A stretch of 64,000 nt of DNA from Dermacentor variabilis (GCF_050947875.1 NC_134573.1:66562315-66626314); one strand, 5' to 3'; counted from the stretch's first letter, positions 11,110 through 22,311 are shown. The notes: generated by a model not told the origin, from the letters alone. A program made the numbers and translations.

Positions 11110-12612
11110 CACTAGAACTGCGTGTAATATCCTCGAACATGTCGTTTACACAAACACTGTTAGATTCTTTGATGCTAGCTCATTCTTTTCGAAGGCTCCT
11201 CATGGCTTCCGCAGATCGCTTTCCTGTGAAACACAGCTGGCCTCCTTCGCAAATAAACTGCATGCATTTCTTGATCGTCGTTCTATAACTGACTGTATTT
11301 TCCTCGATCTTTCCAAAACGTTTTGAAAGATTTTGTCACTCTATACTTCTTTTTAAATTAAGCAAAGTGAACACTGATAGGAAACTATTCTCTTGAATCG
11401 CATATGTTCTATCCGGGCGCTCATAATTCGTGTCTGCTTACACCTCTAATTCAGCGTTGAGCCCTGTTCATTCTGGCTTAGCCAAAGGTTCGGTACTCGA
11501 TCCTCTCTTTTCTTTTTCATTTGTATGAATGCCCCAATGTGTATCCTATAACGTACACTTATTTGCCGATTATTGTGTAGTCTTCCGAGTAGTTACTGCA
11601 CAACGTGATTTTACCATTCTTCAAAATGATATAAACTCTACATCTAAGTGGTTATCTTGCTGGTTGATTCCGGGTATTTGCCTTAATTTTCGCGGTTGAT
11701 AGAACTCAACACAACTAAATCGAAGGCATTACGCATCGCCCGTACAACTACTTCCCCTGCGTCCTACTGGCTCAAGAACTCCGCTGAAGAATCCCTAACG
11801 TCCTGTTACTCCTTAAGTGTTTGCATGACATCCTTTCTTACTTTATCTCTTCGTGTCAACAAAATAATTAGCAATGCGAACAGCTCGCTAGGATACCCCC
11901 AACGCAAATTCTCATACGCTCAAGTTTATTTAAAACTCCTGCTTTGAAAAACTTTAGTCCCAAGTTAACTCAAATACGCCTCTTCCATTCTGGTACCCTA
12001 GCCCTGCTTTAATAACTTCTGCTCTCGAGCTAGTCCAAACTAACTCTGTCCACTTTATTTTGCTAAACAACAGTCGTACTTGCAGCATCAGTTTAACGAA
12101 AGAGTCTTTGCAGCTTGCGTCACTCGCTTGTCCATGCAGGTTTTCTCGCCTATGTCTCTTTCACACAATACACTACAGTCTCACCCTGCACAATAAACTT
12201 ATTCTTGCACCATCGTACATTTCACCTCGTTTCGTTGATGCACGAAAGATGAGAACAGTTTCTTGCTTAACGCAAACATGCTAGGATTCATTTATACCTC
12301 GCACCTGACTGGACTGGAACCACCTAACAGGATCACTCACGTCGACTGTTCGTCACTCCCAGTTTCATAAAGTTTAGACTCAAGTTTATTACTCTTCAAC
12401 TAACTAGGCACGTATTTATGTTGTTTTCGGTTTATTTTCTCATTTTTTTGTTGTTCCGGCTTGTAGTGGTACTTTCTCATGATTTGAGCGAGCATTGTCT
12501 TACCAGAAAAAAAGAAAGAAACCCTGCATCCTGTGTTATTCAGTGTATTCCACTCCCTTCTGTTATGCCTCTATTCATGAGGGCAATTAAATTAGTAAAT
12601 AAATAGATAAAT
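11110..12612 (+). mobile_element. CR1/Jockey-like LINE, decayed 3' two-thirds of ORF2
   Basis: Frameshifted remnants of a reverse transcriptase follow one another in the right order: LEHVVYTNT and ETQLASFANKLHAFLDRR, then DCIFLDLSKTF (motif A, near 11290-11325), SPVHSGLAKGSVLDPL (eroded QGSVLGPL motif, near 11460-11505), and LFADYCVVFRVV near 11560-11605, where the catalytic FADD reads FADY. The thumb follows at 11800-11945, with ISNANSSLGYPQRKFSY. The 3' end has an AAATAAATAGATAAATAG tail at about 12595-12612. It lies in the first visible KCNQ intron, in the sense orientation, and is plainly dead. Confidence 0.75.
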
Positions 12613-12639
12613 AGAGCAAGGCCTTCAACTACTTGTTTG

Positions 12640-13000
12640 TTTATTCATTCATTTATTTGAATACATTCAGGGCCCATAGGCGTTACAGAAGGGAATCGTA
12701 ACAAAAATATATGAAAAAAAAGCACAAAACCAATATGAGGAAACATATTCAAGCGCCTTTTGTAAAGTCGCCGGGATCTGTAATAGATACAATGGATGTG
12801 GGCAGGATGTTCCAACCATTACTATAGAAGGGTATAGCGGGTGACATAATTCTCACAAAGACAATGCTCAGGTATTCGAGCCAGCTATTCATCTTCGGGC
12901 TAACAAAAACAGAAGAAGCTAAATGGGAGAGCTTTGAGATGGTGTATAAGCTTATGTGCAAATAAAAAGAAGCACGCTCGAGACACTGCTTAGCGAGCCC
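12640..13000 (-). mobile_element. LINE 3' end, antisense fragment (C-terminus of ORF2)
   Basis: On the minus strand the frame ending at 12749 finishes with FYSNGWNILPTSIVSITDPG and a short tail. This is the conserved end of CR1/Jockey-like ORF2 (aromatic, xxWNxLPxxIV, then TD). The 3' tail is the TTTATTTGAATA-type sequence at 12640-12665 (+). The fragment faces the preceding + strand LINE tail to tail across only about 30 bp. Confidence 0.55.
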
Positions 13001-13804
13001 GTCAGGTTGGCCCTTTCGAAGAACACCCACAATGGCATTCAGTGCCTGTCGAGCAGAGGCCCACGGACACAAAATGACGCTTTCAAAGAAACCTCCGGTT
13101 GCCAAGGCGAGCCTTTGCGAAAGGCTAAAGTTTCCATTAGGAACTTATGGAATTTCAGCCCACGTTTTACAAGGATTGTGCCTTAACACGCATTACGCAG
13201 ATTAAATTGTTATAGTTAGTTCAAAAACTACTAAGTGAAATCAGAAGCACGACCCCCCCCCTCCCCAACCCCTTTTTACCAGACAATGTCGAGCTGTAGG
13301 TTAATCAGCTCTGCAAACTATCTGCAATAATCTCTTATGTGATTTTTCTATTCATCCATTGCAGCTAGCCCTCAGAATTTATTGAAAGAGACAATGACGA
13401 GCTTATAAGAAAATTAACTTTACAAGTTTTCTTCTGGTCTTCAGATGCACCTGATCACGCATAAGCTCTTCTACTTTTAGTGGACACGTCCTCGGGAACA
13501 TTAGTGCAAACTTATTTTAGTGAGTCAACTTTAGTTTCTAAACATACTTCGGTAGCATGGAAATATTCCTCTTGCTATTGGCTGCTGTGCAGAAAATTTT
13601 TCTTGAAAACAATTTGTACGTTTTATCTATTTATTGATTTCCGTTATCCTCACGCAATACAATGCATTAGAGAAGAAAGGGGCTGTAATCACACACACAC
13701 AAAAAAAACAAGACAAAATAACGCAGGAAAACGCAACAAGCATATAAACAAATAAATCATCAAATATGTTAATCGCGGTGCTGAACTAGTGTAGTAGACG
13801 TTTC
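13001..13804. other. Unassigned intron sequence
   Basis: No gene recognised. It includes a C-rich run at about 13252-13270, an AC-rich stretch at 13690-13705 and A-rich tracts near 13700-13750. Confidence 0.4.
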
Positions 13805-13809
13805 AGCTT

Positions 13810-16450
13810 GAAAAAAAAAAGCAAATAAATACACTAACTGAACAGAATTGAGCACATATATTTTTTTGATTTTAGATTACGATGGCGAGTGATCTGCGGA
13901 AGCGGTCAGTGTCTGTAATACTGATAAACTAGGCAGCAGGGAGGTGGTTCCAGTCGGAGCATGTTTTAGGAGTAAATGACTGGGAATACCGTATAGACTC
14001 GTGTAAGGGCCGCACCTGTGCAGGGGCCGTACCCTAAGCTTGGCAGCTGAAAAGTTTGGGGAAAAATTTCCATCCGAGCAGTAAATCGCATTCGTTGCCC
14101 AATGTCGCGCGTGCGCATCGGCGAATGTTCTCGCGCTGCACCCTTGCACGTGTCCTCACTAGATGGCGAGAGCTGCGCGCTGACCTCCGATGCAATGGTA
14201 GATTCGGCGACACAAGGTCTGCGTAGTCGCCGGCTGCGCCAGCACCATTTTGACCATATGGTTCGATACCATATAAGGGCCGCACCTAGGGAAAATTGTA
14301 AAAAAAAAGGGAAAGTGCGGCCCTTACATGAGTCTATACGGTGTGGCAGTGTTATGACTCGCAGTCCTCACTTTGAGCACCTGAGCTAGACCCATTGAAA
14401 TGAAGAGAGCTAGTATGATCCAGTGTGAGTTGAATGCGTCATTACTGTGATACATTTTATGCAAGAGACGGAGACGCGATAGATTTTGTCATGTTGCGAG
14501 TAAAGGAAGGTTTATACTGAATTTCATGCTGGCTGCGCTGGCAGCAAGATGATATTTAGACATAATGAAGCGAGCTGAGTCATTCTGCACCGCTTCAAGC
14601 TTATTGATTAGCGTAACGTGGCCGGGGTCCCACACTGCTGAACCGTGTTCCAGATCAGGGCGAACACAAATGGTGTGTAGTGGTCTTTTGTGTGCTGTAG
14701 GAGCAGGTGAAAATTTTCGTTTTAGAAAACCAAGCTAATTTTAGATATAGTTGAGCCAATATGCAGTTTTGAAGCACGTTTGTTAGGGATGCGAACTTGG
14801 AGGTATATATAAGTAGTCAAATAATTTAGTGAAATACCGTTAAGGGAATAGGTAGGAGAGGGGAATCGACTGTGAGAAACACTCATTGATTTCAATTTGG
14901 GTATGTTCCATCTCACATTCCGCAATCTACACCAGATGGCCATGTTAAGGTAAGTCGTTAATATAAACGAGAAATAACAACGGCCCTAAAACTGATCCCT
15001 GAGGCGTATCTGATTTTGCAGGTGCCACAGGTGAGTTAGCATCGTCAGGCGTGACGTACGGAATTCTGTCAGTAAGGGAGGCTGCAATTTAGCGAGGCAC
15101 TAATGGACCAATGCTCAACTGGCTTAATATTAGGATTCGCTATGATGGTTAAATTTACCGAAAGCTTTCGAGAAGTACAAACATATGCAGTCAATTAGGA
15201 ACCCAGAATCAAGGAATGCATTCAAAGTCGTCAATAAATCTAGCCATATGTGTTTTACATGAAAAATATGTCCAGAAATCATCTTGACCAAGGTGAGAGA
15301 AATCATTTCAACAAAATAAGGTTGTTAAGTGAGTGAAAATTATGTGCTTAAATATTTTACATGGGACAGACGTAACTGATATTGGTCGATAGTTGTATAA
15401 GTTCTGCGTGTCACAGTGCTTGGTACGCGGAACCATCTTGCCTGTTTTCCTATCCTGTGGCGTTTACCCATCCCGAAGGGATCTAAGAAAATGCAATAAA
15501 GAAAAACAATGACACATGTTTAGTGTTTTTGCAGAAACTTCGAATTATTCGCCACCGGTGCCATGCGAGGATGATTGGTATAGATTGTGAATAATTTAAC
15601 CTTTATGAAAGGGGTCGACAATAACGGGATTTATTGGAAATAAATGTGCACCAGGGTAAGATAGAACATCTGGCATTAGAGAATCGTTAGGTGAAAGCGT
15701 AAATGTGTCATTAAGTAAAGATGCGCAGAGGTGTTTTGGAACGGGTTGACCTGATTGGTTAATTAAATATCGTGTCCTGTCATCCTCGGCCTTTAATATT
15801 CCAGAAATGTACTGCGATTGTCATTTATCAATTTCGATTATGTGGAATTTCAGAAAATATATTGGGCTTTCTCAAGTTCAAGTTGAAGTTAAGCTTACTT
15901 TGATCAGAAGTACAGATAAGACACAAGTAAGAAAACATAAAACGCGGAAACATAAGCATTAGCCACCGATTTATAGGCGGTTCATTTATTCGCGCACGCG
16001 GACCTTATAGTTGTGCAAAGCAACCGTTCTTTCTTATTACGTAATCGTTTGCGGTATCGGCTATCCCAAGGGCGTTAGAAGAATGATAAATTGTTTTTAG
16101 TGAATGGTGCTGATAACACGGCAATACTTTATTCTTGAATGGATAAGATATATTCTCAATCGAGAGTTTAGTTTGGGCAGACAAAATATCATCAAAAAAG
16201 GTAGCAAGTTCAGTGTTGATAGGGTCAGGTTATAAAACCTGATACGCTGTGTTGTAATCCCCGGTACGTTGCGTAATCCTGCATTCCCGCTCTGTTGGAA
16301 TGCAAAATGTTAGGTGCAAGAAGCCATGATCACTGAGACCAGGAATGTGAGGTACAGGGAAGACAATGTCAGGAGATGACGTCAATATGAAATCGAGTAA
16401 TGATGAAGAATATGGGGTTACACGGTGTGCGATGAGTTGCGACATGATAA
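13810..16450 (-). mobile_element. CR1/Jockey-like LINE, antisense, decayed, with nested MITE
   Basis: Read on the minus strand from 16445 down. It starts with the end of the endonuclease (SSLLDFILTSSPDI and PGLSDHGFLHLTF, 16300-16420). RT motif A follows as CICLYFSKAFGKF near 15150-15190, with the catalytic Asp replaced by Tyr. Next is PQGSVLGPLLFLVYINDLP at about 14948-15004, then a jump over the missing FADD region to a thumb-like segment (SHSRFPSPTYSLNGISLNYL) at 14722-14943. A 355-bp TIR element (13988-14342) interrupts its 3' part. Frameshifts and stops are abundant. Confidence 0.75.
13988..14342. mobile_element. 355-bp MITE with ~28-bp terminal inverted repeats
   Basis: The left end starts ACCGTATAGACTCGTGTAAG and continues GGCCGCAC. 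The right end is its reverse complement, ending in CATGAGTCTATACGGT, with one mismatch. The interior is GC-rich and non-coding and contains a second GGGCCGCACCTAGGG near 14277-14291, so the terminal motif is partly repeated inside. The flanks belong to an antisense LINE. A TA target duplication is possible but not clear; I do not assign a superfamily. Confidence 0.8.
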
Positions 16451-18674
16451 TGTAAGGTGTGGCTGCTAGCGTAAATAACTACGATGACACTTCAATGCTT
16501 CACTTAAGGTGTACGTCTAGCTTGAAAACATATTACCTGCACAGGAGAACAAAACAATTGTCATTATTTTTCTGTCAATTATTTGATACTAAAAATGTTG
16601 AGGACTAGCTGTCTTCATGGTACATCCAGTTAACAAGTGTTCTTGAATGTAAGATATCGAATTTGTTCAATGCCATTCCGAACTAGGTAGACCTATGCTG
16701 ATTAAAATGTGTACAACCTATTCCGCCATGGGGAAGAGAAGCTGCCATAGTATTTATGGTTATATTTAACACTGATATAATAATTGACACTTCTGACTGT
16801 CGTTAATTACCATATAAGAACATGAATCATGAATTTACAAAGCTGTTCCATTGACCCGTAGTCTAGCATATCCGAACTTCAAAACTGTTTTGAAGTACTA
16901 AATTCCTGAGGCCTCGCCACCAGAAGAATAATGTGAAATAGTACCTCCTGTAAATTTGTGAATTCAAGGATGAAGAAAAGCGGTATGGCGCGTTTATTTG
17001 TGGAAAGCACCTTTTTAGCTGTCGTAATACACATCTTTATGTGCGTCGGTTGGCAGAGAAAAGCTGCATAAAATTGTTTCAATGCATCTTTATTAGCTAT
17101 CAACAAACTGAAAAAAAAAACATATATATTCCGCGCACAGACACTGCGCTTTCTCCTTGATGCAAAGGAATGTGCACCCTGAAAACAACTAAGGGCTGCC
17201 TTGCAGTTTTCCTTTATTTACGACAGACGGACAACATTGACGCTAAGAATAGTCGAGACCCCCGTTTATAGGCTAGTTTGTGCACGGGATAGGCTAGATT
17301 GTGCACAGGTTAGGTTTCATCGGTGCAACGTCTGCACTACTATGACAAGAGGGTAAAGGGCTGCACATTCATGGACTCAGAGTCACGCGCCTTAACTGCT
17401 GCTTCATGAAAATACTGTTGTGGCGTTTTTAAAGGAAAGCTTTATCAGATGTAAGCTGCTGGAAATATGGCCGACCAAACAAAGTGCTTCGACGTGGCAG
17501 GGTGAAGTAGGACATTGTCCAGAATGAACACGAAATCAAGCAGGCTGTTTACTGTTTACTTTCCTAGCGGCTACGGCTTTCATGAAACACATTTTAATTA
17601 AACGTAGTGTTAAACATATTTATTTTGTTGGGCTGCAATGATGTTCGTCTTTTATAGCATTGATATCACAAGCAGTGCATTCAAAAACTTTTTTTGGCTC
17701 TTGAAGATGCCTATTTTTTTTTCTTTCAAGTCCAAAAAGTTTTTGTACACCTAAAAGGAAGCTTGGTGTTCGAATAACAATTCGCTTTACCTATTTTACA
17801 TTGCGTAAGTACGAGACATAAGGTATACAAAGGCCGCGTTTCTGAAATTGGTGTCAAGCTTTCGGATTTCATTGCATTTTATTTCATATTTCATTTCATG
17901 TTATTTCCTTCAATATCCCCTGCAGGTTAATACATATGGGACGGGACTACAATAACGGAAATAAAGGTTGTGCACAACGTTACTTAAAAAAAACAATTGG
18001 TATTTCTTCCATGAAGGCAGATAAGGTGGTGATGGCAACGATGTTTACTAAATAACATCTTGCCCACTTTTTCCGCAACTTTTTTCTTAATATAAAGAGA
18101 AAGCCTTAGTACTGCTTCTCAGCCGTGTTACACAGAACATATTCAATACGCACACTGCAGCGTTGGCACAAGTAGAGTACATATTACAGTGAAAGAAAAA
18201 TGAATGAATGAATGAAATAAGAAATGAATAAATAAAGGAGTGAATAAATGAATGTGTTATACAGGTGAAGGTCATATGCAGTGAAGATGAACGTTTCATC
18301 TGAGCCCTTAGCATTACGGCTAGTGGTGTTACGGCTAGTGGCTCATGCTGGTGTTATATAAGTGTAATAACTCGCCCGCACTTTTTGTAGCAAATGTGTA
18401 GAGTGAATATAAAATAAAGATAGACAGAAAGGAAAAATGTAAACTTATAACAATAGTTTTGATATACTAGTACATACAGCCCAAAATTGGAAGCTGCAAC
18501 GAAGGTATAAAACATAGAACACAGAATTATTACTACGATATAACTAATCACGCTGAAACGACATTTTTATAGCACAAGACGTAAACTCCCTGTAGGCCTA
18601 TGCATTGTGCTGTGATTGACTGAATGTTTCAATGTTTTATCACGTAGTTTTAAGTCAATTTCCATAGATTTATT
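16451..18674. other. Unassigned AT-rich intron sequence
   Basis: No gene recognised. Small features are a tandem pair of about 21 bp around GATAGGCTAGTTTGTGCACGG at 17269-17310, and a (TGAA/TAAA)-rich low-complexity stretch at 18199-18255. Confidence 0.4.
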
Positions 18675-19063
18675 AAAGTTATAACGCCAACGAAGCCGGG
18701 ACGATGAGAAACACAGACAAGCGCTTACTGCCAGCTGAGTTTAATGCGGAAAATCGATGATTTTATACACGTTGCTAGATAGCAGTTTTACAAGATGAGA
18801 GAGAAAAGAGCCTCGTGTGGAAACAAACCCTCGACCAAACGTGGGGCGTGAGCAAGTTAATGACTAATCAATACTCTGCGAACGGCCATTGCACGACCAC
18901 CAGCGGAGGGTTTGTTTCCACACGCGACTCCTTTTTCCCTTATCTCGTAATATTGTGATCTGGCAACGTGTATGAACTCATCAGTTTTCCGCATTAAGCT
19001 CAGTTCGAAGTAAGCGCTGGTCTGTGTTTCTTGTCGCCACGGCTTCGTTCGCGCTTTAAACTT
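18675..19063. repeat. Fold-back element with ~160-bp inverted arms, 96 bp upstream of a KCNQ exon
   Basis: The left arm (about 18675-18832) and right arm (about 18904-19063) are reverse complements over nearly their whole length, at roughly 80-85 per cent by eye. Shared blocks, read inward, include CGAAGCC, GAAACACAGAC.AGCGCTTAC, GAG(T/C)TTAATGCGGAAAA, ATACACGTTGC and GTGTGGAAACAAACCCTC. A ~70-bp loop separates them. It belongs with the copies at 20.4, 22.2 and 37.2 kb by its A/C-rich segment running into GACA.AGCGC. A transcript across this intron could form a long hairpin just before the next splice acceptor. Confidence 0.85.
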
Positions 19064-19158
19064 ACCAGACTACGGAATACCAACGAGCCCAATCTTCCAC
19101 CCCTATAAGATTGTCAGACGCGTGTTTGCTAATGCTTGTTTGTCTCTCTCAATTGCAG

Positions 19159-19287
19159 GAGCTCATCACCACATTGTACATTGGATTTCTAGGACTCATC
19201 TTTTCTTCATTTCTTGTATTTCTCGCCGAGAAAGATATCAACCCTGAAAAGTTTGGCAATTATGCCGATGCCCTTTGGTGGGGTGTG
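19159..19287 (+). CDS. KCNQ: KCNQ exon: S5 and pore helix
   Basis: This 129-nt (43-codon) exon begins [20 protein letters not shown] (S5), continues [15 protein letters not shown] (turret), and ends ADALWWGV (pore helix), a hallmark KCNQ sequence. The acceptor is CTCTCTCAATTGCAG ending at 19158; the donor is GTG|GTGAGT at 19288. Phase 0 at both ends agrees with the exons before and after. [17 protein letters not shown] is closer to my recollection of KCNQ1 and insect KCNQ than to vertebrate KCNQ2-5. The turret is one codon longer than in vertebrate KCNQ2 by recall. Confidence 0.96.
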
Positions 19288-19789
19288 GTGAGTACAGCTT
19301 TGTTTTTTTCTCTCGCATGTTTTGTTGCCACACGTGAGCTTGCTTTGCTTTTGTATGCTTGATTCATGGAGTGCCCCGGCCAATAGAGTTTATCCGTGCA
19401 CCTTTAAGACAATGTAGTAGTTGAAATGTCATCGCGATTTTGCGGCTATTGGGGCTGTCCAAGCGCAGGCGAGGCATCCATTATGCCGAGCATGTCATGT
19501 TGGTATAGCTTGTAACATGCAATGTGCAACCTTTATAAGAGATAAAGTATGCTTACGTTACCGTAAAAGCGGCAGGAGAAAATGGAATAACACTCGATTG
19601 AATCAAAGACGGAGGAGATATCATGCATGAAAAGTTTTTGGCCTTTTATATCCACAGGTGGTGCTTACTTATCCTTCTCCGATGACCACTTTTTTTTACC
19701 GGCTAACAAACGTTAAACGTCTTCGCTCAGCGCAAGACACGCATGCATTATTTGGAACTTACGCGAGCGTTATCATTGGTTCTATCTGT
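19288..19789. other. Intron sequence after the S5 exon
   Basis: Begins with the donor GTGAGTACAG. No gene recognised; short open frames here show no familiar motif. Confidence 0.4.
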
Positions 19790-20065
19790 TGTGCTCGCCG
19801 AACCTTGCATAATCGCATCGCATGCGCGACACGAATCATGGTGTCGTTTCTGAAAACCACGCTGGCACCTTCGACGAGTAATGCATAAAATCCCACGCAC
19901 TTGACCCATTGATGAAATTTCGCCGATCGCCGACTGTGTTCGCCGCTGTCGGGGTGCCTTTAGTGCAACTTGCTTTTGTGGGCACAGAACCTGTGCGAAG
20001 AAAAAAAAATTAGTATCGTCACTTGCAGTTTTGCTACCGTTTTCTTCACCGTCAGCACTACCTGG
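19790..20065 (+). mobile_element. Probable solo LTR fragment (Ty3/gypsy type)
   Basis: The segment has the order expected of an LTR: a TATA-like TGCATAAAATCCC at 19880-19893, a GC-rich leader (CGCCGATCGCCGACTGTGTT, CGCCGCTGTCGGGGTGCC), a GTGGGCACAGAACCTG segment, an A-rich run, and a TCGTCACTTGCAG-type downstream part. It resembles gypsy LTRs I remember from tick genomes. No internal gag-pol and no second LTR is adjacent, so it would be a solo or truncated LTR. The ends are approximate. Confidence 0.45.
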
Positions 20066-20350
20066 CTGTTCGCAACGGCTCACGACTTCAAGTGTATCAG
20101 GGTGCATCCATAAGAAAGGAGAGGTTGGAGAATAAGAGAGACGAATGGGAGGATTGTAGGCCCATTAGCTTGCTTTCAGTAGTGTATAAAATATTCACAA
20201 AGATAATTTCCAATAGAATCAGGGCCACACTTGACCTCAATCAACCAAGACAACAGGCTGGCTCCACGAAGGTATATTCTACAATGGATCACATTTATGT
20301 CACCGACCAGGTAATCAATAAATCTGCGGAGTACAATCAGCTTCGCTATA

Positions 20351-20619
20351 GAAGGATCGACATTTGGGCGAGTTGGTACTGGTTGAACATCTTGAAGGGG
20401 CAGCGCAAACAGACGATGACAGAAGGCAGGAACACACAGGACAGCGCTGAACTCACAACTAACTTTATTCGAAGGCATACGAATTCTAACTAACTTATTC
20501 GAAGGCGTGTATATAAGTGTATGTATGCCTTCGAATAAAGTTAGTTGTGAGTTCAGCGCTGTCCTGTGTGTTCCTGCCTTCTGTCATCGTCTTTTTGCGC
20601 TGCCCCTTCAAGATGTTCA
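20351..20619. repeat. Young fold-back insertion with 12-bp target-site duplication
   Basis: The element is flanked by the direct repeat AGCTTCGCTATA (20339-20350 and 20620-20631). After 33 bp of unique sequence, a 97-bp arm (20384-20480) is matched by an inverted 97-bp arm (20523-20619) with a single mismatch; the loop is 42 bp. Removing the insert and one duplicate restores the RTE reading ...EYNQLRYITFMDYEK. The arms carry ACACACAGGACAGCGCTGAA and ACTAACTTTATTCG; on the other strand this gives an AATAAA signal. No coding capacity. The near-identity of the arms suggests a recent event. Confidence 0.92.
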
Positions 20620-21579
20620 AGCTTCGCTATATAACTTTCATGGATTACGAAAAGTAGAGATACTAGCAGTCATAAAGGTATTGTGTGATCAAGGAGTTCA
20701 GAAGGCATACGTGAATATCTTGAGAAATATCTGCAATAATTCCATAGCTATTATGGTCCGCCACGAGCAAAGTGGGAAATTACTTATCGATAAAATGTAG
20801 TGGAAGGAGACAAGATCTCCAACGATATTCGTAGCATGTCTAGAAGAAATATTCAAGTTATCAGGCTGGGAAGGCCTAGGAGTGAGGATCCACAGCGAAT
20901 ATCTCAGAAACCTTTCGCTTGCAGATGGCATCTTCCTACTCAGGAACATTGGGGACGGATTGCAAGAAATGATTAAGGACCTTAACCGAGAAAGAGCAAG
21001 AGTAATGTTTCATATTTATATGCAGAACACAAAGGTAATGTTCAACAACCTGTCAAGGGGACAATGATTCCGGATCGCCAGTCAGCATGTAGAGTCTGTA
21101 CAAGATTACATTTATCTAGCTCATTTATTCACAGGAGACCCTGATCATGAGATGAAAGTTTACAGACTGGAAGCTTACCACTGTCCTTGAAAAGAAAAAT
21201 GTAGAACCCTTGCATTTTACTGGTGCTAAGTTATGGGGCATAAACATGGAAGTTAAAACGCTCGAGAACAAGTTAAGGACCACGAAAAGAGCGATGGAAC
21301 GAAAAATGTTAGGGGTAGCGTCAAGAGAGAGGTGTGGATCAGAAAGCAAATGGGTATAGTCGATATTATAGTTGACTTTAAGAGATAAAAATGGAGCTGG
21401 GCAGGCCATGTAATGCGTAGGGCACATAAGTTACAGGTACAGAATGGGTGCCAAGGAAAGGGAAGCGCAGTCGAGAACCGTTGAATATAACGTGGGGTGT
21501 TGAAATTAGTAAATTTGCAGCTGCACCCTGTAATCAGCTAGCACATGACAGGGGGAGTTAGAGATCAGCGGTAAAGATT

Positions 21580-21735
21580 TAATCATGGTATTTTACGTGC
21601 CAAAACCACGATCTGATTATGAGGCATGCCATAGTGGGGGACTCCGGAAATGTGGACCACCTGGGGTTCCTTAACGTGCACTTGAATTTAAGTACATGGG
21701 TATTTTCGCATTTCCCCCCTTTCAAATGCGGCCGC
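21580..21735 (-). mobile_element. tRNA-derived SINE, 5'-truncated, antisense
   Basis: The plus strand reads TTTTACGTGCCAAAACCACG, GATTATGAGGCATGCCATAG, GGGGACTCCGG, GACCACCTGGGGTTCCTTAA, and CATTTC.CCCCTTTC.AAATGCGGCCGCC. This is the reverse complement of the body of the complete SINE at 31508-31747. The tRNA-like head is missing. It sits inside the 3' tail of the RTE-like LINE. The family looks like the tRNA-derived SINEs described in ticks (Ruka-type) by recall. Confidence 0.8.
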
Positions 21736-21812
21736 CATCGCAGGGAGAGGCCTTAGACCAGCAGTAGACTTAAAGACTAGGCTGCTCGTGCTCCTGATGA
21801 CGATGCTTACGT

Positions 21813-22187
21813 TTGCCCGATAACGCCATCAAAATTTTCTTAATGAGTTATAACGAAACGCAGCCGCATTTTGAGTACCAAATTCATCGCTGGTATTCCT
21901 GTGGTGTCTTTGTGAGGTGTTATCACCTCTATTCATTTTAGTATTTACCTTGAGTATTCTTGAAATTGACAGATAATATAATCAAAGGACGTTACGTCTG
22001 CTGCATCACGTGACTGGCAATCTTTTTTCAAACTTTATGAATATTTACATATTCATCCCATTAGAATAGGCTAACGTGTTACAGTAAGAAATTATGCCCA
22101 TTAATTACAAGCTGCGCATTTAAGGGCCGCAATTGTCCCACATTGGCTTCAGATCCGTGGTTTGCTAATTTTCTAATGCGATTACAA
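21813..22187. other. Unassigned AT-rich intron sequence
   Basis: No gene or repeat recognised between the end of the RTE-like LINE and the next inverted repeat. Confidence 0.4.
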
Positions 22188-22311
22188 GATTACAAGGACG
22201 CCGCCGAATACAACAACACAAGAAGAAGGGGACACGAGACAAGCACGTAGGCGCTATTGTCTCGTGTCCCCTTCTTCTTGTGTTGTTGTATTCGGCGCCG
22301 TCTTTGTAATC
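22188..22311. repeat. 55-bp inverted repeat with 14-bp loop (fold-back family)
   Basis: The left arm 22188-22242 and right arm 22257-22311 are reverse complements with about two mismatches; the inner 40 bp are perfect. The arm reads GATTACAAGGACGCCGCC, GAATACAACAACACAAGAAG and AAGGGGACACGAGACAA. The hinge GCACGTAGGCGCTA carries the GGCGCT (AGCGCC on the other strand) shared with the other fold-backs in this window. Confidence 0.92.

Larger units (their letters stand above)
20105..21812 (+). mobile_element. RTE-like LINE, decayed, carrying two nested insertions
   Basis: Reverse-transcriptase remnants occur in order: CRPISLLSVVYKIFTKIISN and RATLDLNQPRQQAGSTKVYS at 20155-20280, FMDYEK near 20640-20655, VRHEQSGKLLIDKM at 20755-20800, and LSLADGIFLLRN (an eroded FADDI box) at 20910-20945. 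EMIKDLNRERARV and TKVMFNN follow. The C-terminal WSWAGHVMRR is at 21390-21420, and the 3' tail (GGGAGAGGCCTTAGACCAGCA... GATGACGATG) reaches about 21812. A fold-back element (20351-20619) and a SINE fragment (about 21580-21735) interrupt it. Stops and frameshifts show it is inactive. Confidence 0.82.
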
